Shown here piece by piece: positions 49,164-62,989 of a stretch of DNA of 64,000 nt. The translations under genes and the position numbers were made by a program. Location: positions 62,001-126,000 of the forward strand of contig WPIO01000091.1 of assembly GCA_009760855.2 (NCBI GenBank), read 5' to 3'. Source of the stretch: Cristatella mucedo (lineage: Eukaryota > Bryozoa > Phylactolaemata > Cristatellidae). The first letter of the stretch is position 1. Every line of letters begins with the position of its first letter. A model generated the notes under the pieces. That model was not told the origin of the DNA and did no database searches. It saw only the letters and a program-made list of their open reading frames with translations.

Positions 49164-51447
49164 AGGCAATCGCACTTGATTAACTCATTTCGCTTAAGTT
49201 TGCAGGAGAATGCAGCTCCTTGCTTAGGCAGTCGTAGTTAAATAACTCATTTTGCTTGAGTTTGCAGCAGGTCGCAGAATATGAAGACACCTCGATACTG
49301 CTCGTTATAGCGTGTGATAACCTGCTGCAAAGTGAGGCGCCTTGCATTAAGCCATTGACACTTAAAAAGCTTATTTTGCATGACTTCACAGCAGATCGCA
49401 CAATATCTAGATACTTTAAATCCGCCCGACGAAGCTTGCAAGAGCTGCCAGCAGAGTGCAGCACCTTGCTCAGAGCAATCGCACTTAAAAAACTCATTTC
49501 GATTGAGTTTGCAGAAGATCGCAAGATATAAAGACACCTCGATACTGCTCGTTATAGCGTGTGATAACTTGCTGGAGATTGCTGTGCCTTGCCCTAAGCC
49601 ATTCACACTTGAATAACTTATTTTGCATGAGTTCACAGCAGATCGCACAATATCTAGATACTTTAAATCAACCCGTCTAAGCGTGTGGTAGCTTGCAGCA
49701 TAGTGCAGCTCCTTGCTTTAGGCAATTGCACATGAATAACTCATTACCTTGAAATTGCAGCAGATCGCAGAATATAAATACACCGAGATACTGCTCCTCA
49801 TTGCCTGTGATAACTTGCTGCAGAGTGCACAGCCTTGCAATTAGCAATTCACACTTGAATAACCTATTTTACACGAGATCGCAGGAGATCGAACAATATC
49901 TAGATACTTTTAAACCACATGTCAAAGCGTGCGGAAGCTGGCAGCAGATTCCTACACCTTGCTTAAGGCAATCGCACTTCAATGACTCATTTTGCTTGAT
50001 TTTGCAGCAGATCGCCGAATATAAAGACACCTCGATACTGCTCCTCATATCGTTTGAAAACTTGCTGCAGAGTGGGGCGCCTTGCAATTGTCCATTTACA
50101 CTTGAATAGCTTATTTTGCATGAGTTCACAGCAGATCGCACAATATCTAGATACTTTAAGTCGTCCCGTCAGACCGTGCAGTAGCTTGCAGCAGAGATGA
50201 GCTCCTTGCTTCAGGCAATCGCACATGAGTAACTCATTTCGCTTGAGTTTGATGCAGATCGTTGAATATAAAGACACCTCAATACTGCTCGTTATAGCGA
50301 GCGATAGCTTGCTGCAGAGTGCGGCGCCTAGCATTAGGCCATTCACACTTGAAAAACCTACTTTGCATGAGATCTCAGCAGATTGCACAATATCTAGATA
50401 ATTTAAATCAATCCGCCTAAGCCTGTGGTAGCTTGAAGCATAGTGCAGCTACTTTGTTTAGGCAATCGCACATGAATAATTTATTTAGCTTGAAGTTGCA
50501 GCAGATCGCAGAATATAAATACTACTCGATACTGCTCGTTTTAACATTTGATAACTTGCTGCAGAGTGTGGTGGCTTGCATTAAGCCACTGACACTTGAA
50601 TAACCTATTTTGCATGAGATCACATTAGATCGCACAATATCTAGATACTTTAAATCCCCCCCCGTCGAAGCTTGATGGAGCTCGGAGCAGAGTGGTCGAC
50701 CTTGCTTTAGGCAAAGGCACTTGAATTACGCATTTTGCTTGATTTTGCAGCAGATCGCGGAATATTAAGACACCTTGATTTTGTACGTTATAGCTTGTGA
50801 TAACTCGCTGCAGAGTGCAGGGCCTTGCATTAGGCCATTCGCACTTGAATAACTTATTTTGCATGAGTTCAAAGCAGATCGCACAATATCTAGATACTTT
50901 AAATCAACCCGTCAAGGCATGCAGTAGCTCGGAGAAGAGTGCAGATCTTGCTTTAAGCAATTGCACTTGAATAACTCATTTCGAATGAGGTTGCAGAAGA
51001 TCGCGAGATATAAAGACACCTCGATACTGCTCGTTATACCCTGCTATGACTTGCTGCAGAGTAAGGCGCCTTGCATTAGGCCATTAGCACTTAAGTAACT
51101 TATTTTGCATGAGATGAAATCAGATCGCATAATATCTAGAAACTATAAATCGACCAGTCACAGCATGCAGTAGCTTGCAGCAGAGTGCAGCTACTTGCTT
51201 TAGGCAATTGCACTCGACAAACTCATTTCGCTTGAGTTTGCAGCAGATCTCAAAATATAGAGAAACCTCGATGCTGCTCGTTATAGCGTTTGACAACTTG
51301 CTGCAGAGTGTGGCGCCTAGCATTAACCCATTCACACTTGAATAGCTTATTTTGCATGAGTTCACAGCAGATCGCACGATATCTAGTTACTTTAAATTAA
51401 CCCGTCAAGGCATGCATTAGCTCGGAGCAGAGTGCTGGCCTTGCTTC
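49164..51447 (+). repeat. Unit beta-1 (2284 bp)
   Basis: Mini at 49164-49225. The first ~940 bases match alpha and the last ~150 bases match alpha's end, but the middle (about 50110-51300) is a different series of dimers, with markers 'agtcgtcccgtcagaccg', 'agtggtcgaccttgc', 'cgttataccctgctatgac' and a run of eight C at 50656-50663. Its length equals alpha, so the middle was replaced dimer for dimer. Confidence 0.85.
50656..50663 (+). repeat. Poly-C tract, 8 C
   Basis: In other units this site reads 'aaatccacccgtcg'; here it is an unbroken run of eight C. The equivalent site in beta-2 has ten C (56829-56838), as expected of slippage at a homopolymer. Confidence 0.9.
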
Positions 51448-52249
51448 AGGCAATAGCACTTGATTAACTCATTTAGCTTAAGTTTGCAGCAAAATGCAGC
51501 TCCTTGCTTAGGCAATCGTAGTTAAATAACTCATTTTGCTTGAATTTGCAGCAGGTCGCAGAATATGAAGACACCTCAATAGAGCTCGTAATAAAGTGTG
51601 ATAACTTGCTGCAGAGTGAGGCGCCTTGCATTAGGCCATTCACACTTGAATAACCTACTAGGCATGAGATCGCAGCTGATCGCACAATATCTAGATACTT
51701 TAAATCAACCTGTCTAACCGTGCCGTAGCTTGCAGCGGAGTGCAGTTCCTTACTTCAGGCAATCGCACTTGAATAACTCATTTCACTTAAGGTTGCAGCA
51801 GATTGCGGATTATAAAGACACCTTGCTACTACTCGTTATACCGTGTGATAACTTGCTGCAGAGTGCGTCGCCTAGCATTAGGCCATTCACACTTGATTAG
51901 CTTATTTTGCATGAGTTCACAGCAGATCGCACAATATCTAGATACTTTAAATCGTTTCTTCAGAGCGTGCAGTAGCTTGCTGCAGAGTTCAGCTCCTTGC
52001 TTCAGGCAATCGCACTTGAATAACTCATTTCGCTTGAGTTTGATGCAGATCGCTGAATATAAAAAAATCACGATGCTGCTCGTTATATCGTGAGATGACT
52101 TGCTGCAGAGTGTGGCGCCTAGCATTAACCCATTCACACTTGAATAGCTTATTTTGCATGAGTTCACAGCAGATCGCACGATATCTAGTTACTTTAAATT
52201 AACCCGTCAAGGCATGCATTAGCTCGGAGCAGAGTGCTGGCCTTGCTTC
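51448..52249 (+). repeat. Unit S-2 (802 bp)
   Basis: Mini at 51448-51509; same structure as S-1. Private variant 'aatagcacttgattaac' in the mini is shared with S-3 and S-4. Confidence 0.85.
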
Positions 52250-54533
52250 AGGCAATCGCACTTGAATAACTCATTTCGCTTAAGTTTGCAGCAGAATGCA
52301 GCTTCTTGCTTAGGCAATCGTAGTTAAATAACTCATTTTCCTTGAGTTTGCAGCAGGTCGCAGAATATGAAGACACCTCGATACTGCTCGTTATAGCGTG
52401 TGATAACTTGCTGCAAAGTGAGGCGCCTTGCATTAGGCCATTCACACTTGAAAAGCTCATTTTGCATGACTTCACAGCAGAATGCACAATATCTAGATAC
52501 TTTAAATCCGCCCGATGAAGCTTGCAAGAGCTGCCAGCAGAGTGCAGCACCTTGCGTAGAGCAATCCCACTTAAAAAACTCATTTCGATTGAGTTTGCAG
52601 AAGATCGCAAGATATAAAGACACCTCGATACTGCTCGTTATAGCGTGTGATAACTTGCTGAAGATTGCTGTGCCTTGCCCTAAGCCATTCACACTTGAAT
52701 AACTTATTTTGCATAAGTTCACAGCAGATCGCACAATATCTAGATACTTTAAATCAACCCGTCTAAGCGTATGGTAGCTTGCAGCATAGTGCAGCTCCTT
52801 GCTTTAGGCAATCGCACAAGAATAACTCTTCACCAATAAAATTGCAGCAGATCGCAGAATATAAATACACCTAGATACTGCTCCTCATTGCGTGTGATAA
52901 CTTGCTGTAGAGTGCACAGCCTTGCATTAAGCCATTCACACTTGAATAACCTATTTTACACGAGATCGCAGGAGATCGTACAATATCTAGATACTTTTAA
53001 ACCACACGTCAAAGCGTGCAGAAGCTGGCAGCAGATTCCTACACGTTGCTTTAGGCAATCGCACTTCAATGACTCATTTTGCTTGATTTTGCAGCAGCTC
53101 GCAGAATATAAAGACACCTCGATACTGCTCCTCATATCGTGTGAAAACTTGCTGCAGAGTGGGGCGCCTTGCAATTGTCCATTTACACTTGAATAGCTTA
53201 TTTTTCATGAGTTCACAGAAGATCGCTCAATATCTAGATACCTTAAATTAACCCATCAAAGCGTGCAGTAGTTCGGAGCATAGTGCAGTCCTTGCTTTAG
53301 GCATTCGCACTTAAATAACTCATTTCGCTTGAGTTTGCAGCAGATATCAGTATATAAAGACACCTCGATTCTGCTCGTTATAGCGTTTGATAACTTGCTG
53401 CAAAGTGCAGGGCCTTTCATTAAGCCATTCGGACTTGAATAACTTATTTTGCATGAGTTCACAGATGATTGCACAATATCTGGATACTTTAAATCCACCC
53501 GTCGAAGCATGCAGGAGCTGGCAGCAGAGTGCTGTGCTTTGCTTTAGGCAATCGCACTTGAATAACTCATTTCGCTTGTGTTTGCAGCAGATCGCTGAAT
53601 ATAAAGACACCTCAATAGAGCTCGTAATAGCCTGTGATAACTTGCTGCAGAGTGCTGAGCCTTGCATTAGGCCATTCACACTTGAATAGCTAATTTTCCA
53701 TGACTTCACAGAAGATCGCACAATATCTAGTTACTTTAAATCAACCTGTCAAGTCATGCAGTCGCTCGAAGAGGAGTGTAGGCCTCGCTTCCGGCAATTG
53801 CACCAAAATAACTCATTTCGCTTGAGTTTGCAGCAGATCGCTGAATATAAAGACACCTCAATAGAGCTCGTAATAGCGTGTGATAACTTGCTGCAGAGTG
53901 AGGCACCTTGCATTAGGCCATTCACACTTGAATAACCTACTAGGCATGAGATCGCAGCTGATCCCACAATATCTAGATACTTTAAATCAACCCGTCTAAG
54001 CGTGCCGTAGCTTGCAGCGGAGTGCAGCTCCTTACTTCAGGCAATCGCACTTGAATAACTCATTTCACTTAAGGTTGCAGCAGATTGCGGAATATAAAGA
54101 CACCTTGCTACTACTCGTTATAGCGTGTGATAACTTGCTGCAGAGTTCGTCGCCTAGCATTAGGCCATTCACACTTGATTAGCTTATTTTTGCATGAGTT
54201 CACAGCAGATCGCACAATATCTAGATACTTTAAATCGTCCCGTCAGAGCGTGCAGTAGCTTGCAGCAGAGTTCAGCTCCTTGCTTCAGGCAATCGCACTT
54301 GAATAACTCATTTCGCTTGAGTTTGATGCAGATCGCTGAATATAAAAAAAACCTCGATACTGGTCGTTATATCGTGAGAGGACTTGCTGCAAAGTGTGGC
54401 GCCTAACATTAACCCATTCACACTTGAATAGCTTATTTTGCATGAGTTCACAGCAGATCGCACGATATCTAGATACTTTAAATTGACCAGTCAAGGCATG
54501 CATTAGCTCGGAGCAGAGTGCTGGCCTTGCTTC
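52250..54533 (+). repeat. Unit alpha-3 (2284 bp)
   Basis: Mini at 52250-52311 with the variant 'gcagcttcttgc', shared only with alpha-4. An extra T in the 'agcttatttttgcatgag' run near 54183 distinguishes it from alpha-4. Confidence 0.85.
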
Positions 54534-55335
54534 AGGCAATAGCACTTGATTAACTCATTTAGCTTAAGTTTGCAGCAAAATGCAGCTCCTTGCTTAGGCA
54601 ATCGTAGTTAAATAACTCATTTTGCTTGAATTTGCAGCAGGTCGCAGAATATGAAGACACCTCAATAGAGCTCGTAATAAAGTGTGATAACTTGCTGCAG
54701 AGTGAGGCGCCTTGCATTAGGCCATTCACACTTGAATAACCTACTAGGCATGAGATCGCAGCTGATCGCACAATATCTAGATACTTTAAATCAACCTGTC
54801 TAACCGTGCCGTAGCTTGCAGCGGAGTGCAGTTCCTTACTTCAGGCAATCGCACTTGAATAACTCATTTCACTTAAGGTTGCAGCAGATTGCGGATTATA
54901 AAGACACCTTGCTACTACTCGTTATAGCGTGTGATAACTTGCTGCAGAGTGCGTCGCCTAGCATTAGGCCATTCACACTTGATTAGCTTATTTTGCATGA
55001 GTTCACAGCAGATCGCACAATATCTAGATACTTTAAATCGTTTCTTCAGAGCGTGCAGTAGCTTGCTGCAGAGTTCAGCTCCTTGCTTCAGGCAATCGCA
55101 CTTGAATAACTCATTTCGCTTGAGTTTGATGCAGATCGCTGAATATAAAAAAATCACGATACTGCTCGTTATATCGTGAGATGACTTGCTGCAGAGTGTG
55201 GCGCCTAGCATTAACCCATTCACACTTGAATAGCTTATTTTGCATGAGTTCACAGCAGATCGCACGATATCTAGATACTTTAAATTAACCCGTCAAGGTA
55301 TGCATTAGCTCGGAGCAGAGTGCTGGCCTTGCTTC
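54534..55335 (+). repeat. Unit S-3 (802 bp)
   Basis: Mini at 54534-54595. Near-identical to S-4 at an offset of 5372-5373 bp. Confidence 0.85.
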
Positions 55336-57622
55336 AGGCAATCGCACTTGATTAACTCATTTCGCTTAAGTTTGCAGCAGAATGCAGCTCCTTGCTTAGG
55401 CAATCGTAGTTAAATAACTCATTTTGCTTGAGTTTGCAGCAGGTCGCAGAATATGAAGATACCTCAATACTGCTCGTTATAGCGTGTGATAACTTGCTGC
55501 AAAGTGAGGCGCCTTGCATTAAGCCATTCACACTTGAAAAGCTTATTTTGCATGACTTCACAGCAGATCGCAAAGTATGTAGATACTTTAAATCCACCCG
55601 ATGAAGCTTGCAAGAGCTGCCAGCAGAGTGCAGCACCTTGCTCAGAGCAATCGCACTTAAATAACTCATTTCGATTGAGGTTGCAGAAGATCGCAAGATA
55701 TAAAGACACCTCGATACTGCTCGTTATAGCGTGTGATAACTTGCTGGTGATTGCTGTGCCTTGCCCTAAGCCATTCACACTTGAATAACTTATTTTGCTT
55801 GAGTTCACAGCAGATCGCACAATATCTAGATACTTTAAATCAACCCGTCTAAGCGTGTGGTAGCTTGCAGCATAGTGCAGCTCCTTGCTTTAGGCAATCG
55901 CACATGAATAACTCATTACCTTAAAATTGCAGCAGATCGCAGAATATAAATACACCGAGATACTGCTCCTCATTGCGTGTGATAACTTGCTGCAGAGTGC
56001 ACAGCCTTGCATTAAGCCATTCACACTTGAATAACCTATTTTACACGAGATCGCAAGAGATCGTACAATATCTAGATACTTTTAAACCACACGTCAAAGC
56101 GTGCAGAAGCTGGCAGCAGATTCCTACACCTTGCTTTAGGCAATCGCACTTCAATGACTCATTTTGCTTGATTTTGCAGCAGCTCTTAGAATATAAAGAC
56201 ACCTCGATACTGCTCCTCATATCGTTTGAAAACTTGCTGCAGAGTGGGGCGCCTTGCAATTGTCCATTTACACTTGAATAGCTTATTTTGCATGAGTTCA
56301 CAGCAGATCGCACAATATCTAGATACTTTAAGTCGTCCCGTCAGACCGTGCAGTAGCTTGCAGCAGAGATGAGCTCCTTGCTTCAGGCAATCGCACATGA
56401 GTAACTCATTTCGCTTGAGTTTGATGCAGATCGTTGAATATAAAGACACCTCAATACTGCTCGTTATAGCGAGCGATAGCTTGCTGCAGAGTGCGGCGCC
56501 TAGCATTAGGCCATTCACACTTGAAAAAACCTACTTTGCATGAGATCTCAGCAGATCGCACAATATCTAGATAATTTAAATCAATCCGCCTAAGCCTGTG
56601 GTAGCTTGAAGCATAGTGCAGCTACTTTGTTTAGGCAATCGCACATGAATAATTTATTTAGCTTGAAGTTGCAGCAGATCGCAGAATATAAATACTACTC
56701 GATACTGCTCGTTTTAACATTTGATAACTTGCTGCAGAGTGTGGTGGCTTGCATTAAGCCACTGACACTTGAATAACCTATTTTGCATGAGATCACATTA
56801 GATCGCACAATATCTAGATACTTTAAATCCCCCCCCCCGTCGAAGCTTGATGGAGCTCGGAGCAGAGTGGTCGACCTTGCTTTAGGCAAAGGCACTTGAA
56901 TTACGCATTTTGCTTGATTTTGCAGCAGATCGCGGAATATTAAGACACCTTGATTTTGTACGTTATAGCTTGTGATAACTCGCTGCAGAGTGCAGGGCCT
57001 TGCATTAGGCCATTCGCACTTGAATAACTTATTTTGCATGAGTTCAAAGCAGATCGCACAATATCTAGATACTTTAAATCAACCCGTCAAGGCATGCAGT
57101 AGCTCGGAGAAGAGTGCAGATCTTGCTTTAAACAATTGCACTTGAATAACTCATTTCGAATGAGGTTGCAGAAGATCGCGAGATATAAAGACACCTCGAT
57201 ACTGCTCGTTATACCCTGCTATGACTTGCTGCAGAGTAAGGCGCCTTGCATTAGGCCATTAGCACTTAAGTAACTTATTTTGCATGAGATGAAATCAGAT
57301 CGCATAATATCTAGAAACTATAAATCGACCAGTCACAGCATGCAGTAGCTTGCAGCAGAGTGCAGCTACTTGCTTTAGGCAATTGCACTCGACAAACTCA
57401 TTTCGCTTGAGTTTGCAGCAGATCTCAAAATATAGAGAAACCTCGATGCTGCTCGTTATAGCGTTTGACAACTTGCTGCAGAGTGTGGCGCCTAGCATTA
57501 ACCCATTCACACTTGAATAGCTTATTTTGCATGAGTTCACAGCAGATCGCACGATATCTAGTTACTTTAAATTAACCCGTCAAGGCATGCATTAGCTCGG
57601 AGCAGAGTGCTGGCCTTGCTTC
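55336..57622 (+). repeat. Unit beta-2 (2287 bp)
   Basis: Mini at 55336-55397. The section 56180-57570 matches beta-1 at an offset of 6175 bp, with the longer poly-C run and an extra A in 'gaaaaaacctac' near 56523 accounting for most of its extra length. Unlike beta-1 it is followed directly by an alpha unit with no S in between. Confidence 0.85.
56829..56838 (+). repeat. Poly-C tract, 10 C
   Basis: Ten consecutive C at the site that has eight in beta-1 (50656-50663). Confidence 0.9.
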
Positions 57623-59905
57623 AGGCAATCGCACTTGAATAACTCATTTCGCTTAAGTTTGCAGCAGAATGCAGCTTCTTGCTTAGGCAATCGTAGTTAA
57701 ATAACTCATTTTCCTTGAGTTTGCAGCAGGTCGCAGAATATGAAGACACCTCGATACTGCTCGTTATAGCGTGTGATAACTTGCTGCAAAGTGAGGCGCC
57801 TTGCATTAGGCCATTCACACTTGAAAAGCTCATTTTGCATGACTTCACAGCAGAATGCACAATATCTAGATACTTTAAATCCGCCCGATGAAGCTTGCAA
57901 GAGCTGCCAGCAGAGTGCAGCACCTTGCGTAGAGCAATCCCACTTAAAAAACTCATTTCGATTGAGTTTGCAGAAGATCGCAAGATATAAAGACACCTCG
58001 ATACTGCTCGTTATAGCGTGTGATAACTTGCTGAAGATTGCTGTGCCTTGCCCTAAGCCATTCACACTTGAATAACTTATTTTGCATAAGTTCACAGCAG
58101 ATCGCACAATATCTGGATACTTTAAATCAACCCGTCTAAGCGTATGGTAGCTTGCAGCATAGTGCAGCTCCTTGCTTTAGGCAATCGCACAAGAATAACT
58201 CTTCACCAATAAAATTGCAGCAGATCGCAGAATATAAATACACCTAGATACTGCTCCTCATTGCGTGTGATAACTTGCTGCAGAGTGCACAGCCTTGCAT
58301 TAAGCCATTCACACTTGAATAACCTATTTTACACGAGATCGCAGGAGATCGTACAATATCTAGATACTTTTAAACCACACGTCAAAGCGTGCAGAAGCTG
58401 GCAGCAGATTCCTACACGTTGCTTTAGGCAATCGCACTTCAATGACTCATTTTGCTTGATTTTGCAGCAGCTCGCAGAATATAAAGACACCTCGATACTG
58501 CTCCTCATATCGTGTGAAAACTTGCTGCAGAGTGGGGCGCCTTGCAATTGTCCATTTACACTTGAATAGCTTATTTTTCATGAGTTCACAGAAGATCGCT
58601 CAATATCTAGATACCTTAAATTAACCCATCAAAGCGTGCAGTAGTTCGGAGCATAGTGCAGTCCTTGCTTTAGGCATTCGCACTTAAATAACTCATTTCG
58701 CTTGAGTTTGCAGCAGATATCAGTATATAAAGACACATCGATTCTGCTCGTTATAGCGTTTGATAACTTGCTGCAAAGTGCAGGGCCTTGCATTAAGCCA
58801 TTCGGACTTGAATAACTTATTTTGCATGAGTTCACAGATGATTGCACAATATCTGGATACTTTAAATCCACCCGTCGAAGCATGCAGGAGCTGGCAGCAG
58901 AGTGCTGTGCTTTGCTTTAGGCAATCGCACTTGAATAACTCATTTCGCTTGTGTTTGCAGCAGATCGCTGAATATAAAGACACCTCAATAGAGCTCGTAA
59001 TAGCCTGTGATAACTTGCTGCAGAGTGCTAAGCCTTGCATTAGGCCATTCACACTTGAATAGCTAATTTTCCATGACTTCACAGAAGATCGCACAATATC
59101 TAGTTACTTTAAATCAACCTGTCAAGTCATGCAGTCGCTCGAAGAGGAGTGTAGGCCTCGCTTCCGGCAATTGCACCAAAATAACTCATTTCGCTTGAGT
59201 TTGCAGCAGATCGCTGAATATAAAGACACCTCAATAGAGCTCGTAATAGCGTGTGATAACTTGCTGCAGAGTGAGGCACCTTGCATTAGGCCATTCACAC
59301 TTGAATAACCTACTAGGCATGAGATCGCAGCTGATCCCACAATATCTAGATACTTTAAATCAACCCGTCTAAGCGTGCCGTAGCTTGCAGCGGAGTGCAG
59401 CTCCTTACTTCAGGCAATCGCACTTGAATAACTCATTTCACTTAAGGTTGCAGCAGATTGCGGAATATAAAGACACCTTGCTACTACTCGTTATAGCGTG
59501 TGATAACTTGCTGCAGAGTTCGTCGCCTAGCATTAGGCCATTCACACTTGATTAGCTTATTTTGCATGAGTTCACAGCAGATCGCACAATATCTAGATAC
59601 TTTAAATCGTCCCGTCAGAGCGTGCAGTAGCTTGCAGCAGAGTTCAGCTCCTTGCTTCAGGCAATCGCACTTGAATAACTCATTTCGCTTGAGTTTGATG
59701 CAGATCGCTGAATATAAAAAAAACCTCGATACTGGTCGTTATATCGTGAGAGGACTTGCTGCAAAGTGTGGCGCCTAACATTAACCCATTCACACTTGAA
59801 TAGCTTATTTTGCATGAGTTCACAGCAGATCGCACGATATCTAGATACTTTAAATTGACCAGTCAAGGCATGCATTAGCTCGGAGCAGAGTGCTGGCCTT
59901 GCTTC
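57623..59905 (+). repeat. Unit alpha-4 (2283 bp)
   Basis: Mini at 57623-57684. Nearly identical to alpha-3 at an offset of 5373 bp, one base shorter because it lacks the extra T near 59555. Shares 'gcagcttcttgc' with alpha-3. Confidence 0.85.
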
Positions 59906-60708
59906 AGGCAATAGCACTTGATTAACTCATTTAGCTTAAGTTTGCAGCAAAATGCAGCTCCTTGCTTAGGCAATCGTAGTTAAATAACTCATTTTGCTTG
60001 AATTTGCAGCAGGTCGCAGAATATGAAGACACCTCAATAGAGCTCGTAATAAAGTGTGATAACTTGCTGCAGAGTGAGGCGCCTTGCATTAGGCCATTCA
60101 CACTTGAATAACCTACTAGGCATGAGATCGCAGCTGATCGCACAATATCTAGATACTTTAAATCAACCTGTCTAACCGTGCCGTAGCTTGCAGCGGAGTG
60201 CAGTTCCTTACTTCAGGCAATCGCACTTGAATAACTCATTTCACTTAAGGTTGCAGCAGATTGCGGATTATAAAGACACCTTGCTACTACTCGTTATAGC
60301 GTGTGATAACTTGCTGCAGAGTGCGTCGCCTAGCATTAGGCCATTCACACTTGATTAGCTTATTTTGCATGAGTTCACAGCAGATCGCACAATATCTAGA
60401 TACTTTAAATCGTTTTCTTCAGAGCGTGCAGTAGCTTGCTGCAGAGTTCAGCTCCTTGCTTCAGGCAATCGCACTTGAATAACTCATTTCGCTTGAGTTT
60501 GATGCAGATCGCTGAATATAAAAAAATCACGATACTGCTCGTTATATCGTGAGATGACTTGCTGCAGAGTGTGGCGCCTAGCATTAACCCATTCACACTT
60601 GAATAGCTTATTTTGCATGAGTTCACAGCAGATCGCACGATATCTAGATACTTTAAATTAACCCGTCAAGGTATGCATTAGCTCGGAGCAGAGTGCTGGC
60701 CTTGCTTC
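59906..60708 (+). repeat. Unit S-4 (803 bp)
   Basis: Mini at 59906-59967. Near-copy of S-3 with one extra T in 'cgttttcttcagag' near 60413. Confidence 0.85.
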
Positions 60709-62989
60709 AGGCAATCGCACTTGATTAACTCATTTCGCTTAAGTTTGCAGCAGAATGCAGCTCCTTGCTTAGGCAATCGTAGTTAAATAACTCATTTTGC
60801 TTGAGTTTGCAGCAGGTCGCAGAATATGAAGATACCTCAATACTGCTCGTTATAGCGTGTGATAACTTGCTGCAAAGTGAGGCGCCTTGCATTAAGCCAT
60901 TCACACTTGAAAAGCTTATTTTGCATGACTTCACAGCAGATCGCAAAGTATGTAGATACTTTAAATCCACCCGATGAAGCTTGCAAGAGCTGCCAGCAGA
61001 GTGCAGCACCTTGCTCAGAGCAATCGCACTTAAATAACTCATTTCGATTGAGGTTGCAGAAGATCGCAAGATATAAAGACACCTCGATACTGCTCGTTAT
61101 AGCGTGTGATAACTTGCTGGTGATTGCTGTGCCTTGCCCTAAGCCATTCACACTTGAATAACTTATTTTGCTTGAGTTCACAGCAGATCGCACAATATCT
61201 AGATACTTTAAATCAACCCGTCTAAGCGTGTGGTAGCTTGCAGCATAGTGCAGCTCCTTGCTTTAGGCAATCGCACATGAATAACTCATTACCTTAAAAT
61301 TGCAGCAGATCGCAGAATATAAATACACCGAGATACTGCTCCTCATTGCGTGTGATAACTTGCTGCAGAGTGCACAGCCTTGCATTAAGCCATTCACACT
61401 TGAATAACCTATTTTACACGAGATCGCAAGAGATCGTACAATATCTAGATACTTTTAAACCACACGTCAAAGCGTGCAGAAGCTGGCAGCAGATTCCTAC
61501 ACCTTGCTTTAGGCAATCGCACTTCAATGACTCATTTTGCTTGATTTTGCAGCAGCTCTTAGAATATTAAGACACCTCGATACGGCTCCTCATATCGTGT
61601 GAAAACTTGCTGCAGAGTGGGGCGCCTTGCAATTGTCCATTTACACTTGAATAGCTTATTTTTCATGAGTTCACAGAAGATCGCTCAATATCTAGATACC
61701 TTAAATTAACCCATCAAAGCGTGCAGTAGTTCGGAGCATTGAGCAGTCCTTGGTTTAGGCATTCGCACTTGAATAACTCATTTCGCTTGAGTTTGCAGCA
61801 GATAGCAGTATATAAAGACACCTCGATTCTGCTCGTTATAGCGTTTGATAACTTGCTGCAGAGTGCAGGGCCTTGCATTAAGCCATTCGGACTTGAATAA
61901 CTTATTTTGCATGAGTTCACAGATGATCGCACAATATCTAGATACTTTAAATCTACCCGTCAAAGCATGCAGGAGCTGGCAGCAGAGTGCTGTGCTTTGC
62001 TTTAGGCAATCGCACTTGAATAACTCATTTCGCTTGTGTTTGCAGCAGATCGCTGAATATAAAGACACCTCAATAGAGCTCGTAATAGCGTGTGATAACT
62101 TGCTGCAGAGTGCTGAGCCTTGCATTAGGCCATTAACACTTGAATAGCTAATTTTCCATGACTTCACAGAAGATCGCACAATATCTAGTTACTTTAAATC
62201 AACCCGTCAAGTCATGCAGTCGCTCGGAGAGGAGTGCAGGCCTTGCTTCCGTCAATCGCACTAAAATAACTCATTTCGCTTGAGTTTGCAGCAGATCGCT
62301 GAATATAAAGACACCTCAATAGAGCTCGTAATAGCGTGTGATAACTTGCTGCAGAGTGAGGCGCCTTGCATTAGGCCATTCACACTTGAATAACCTACTA
62401 GGCATGAGATCGCAGCTGATCCCGCAATATCTAGATACTTTAAATCAACCCGTCTAAGCGCGCCGTAGCTTGCAGCGGAGTGCAGCTCCTTACTTCAGGC
62501 AATCGCACTTGAATAACTCATTTCACTTAAGGTTGCAGCAGATTGCGGAATATAAAGACACCTTGCTACTACTCGTTATACCGTGTGATAACTTGCTGCA
62601 GAGTGCGTCGCCTAGCATTAGGCCATTCACACTTGATTAGCTTATTTTGCATGAGTTCACAGCAGATCGCACAATATCTAGATACTTTAAATCGTTTCTT
62701 CAGAGCGTGCAGTAGCTTGCTGCAGAGTTCAGCTCCTTGCTTCAGGCAATCGCACTTGAATAACTCATTTCGCTTGAGTTTGATGCAGATCGCTGAATAT
62801 AAAAAAATCACGATACTGCTCGTTATATCGTGAGATGACTTGCTGCAGAGTGTGGCGCCTAGCATTAACCCATTCACACTTGAATAGCTTATTTTGCATA
62901 ATTTCACAGCAGATCGCACGATATCTAGATACTTTGAATTAACCCGTAAAGGCATGCATTAGCTCGGAGCAGAGTGCTGGCCTTGCTTC
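60709..62989 (+). repeat. Unit alpha-5 (2281 bp)
   Basis: Mini at 60709-60770. The first ~850 bases match beta-2 at an offset of 5373 bp; from about 61565 it reads as alpha ('gaatattaagacacctcgat' then 'acggctcctc', as in alpha-1). It is thus a beta-like head joined to an alpha body. Confidence 0.82.
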
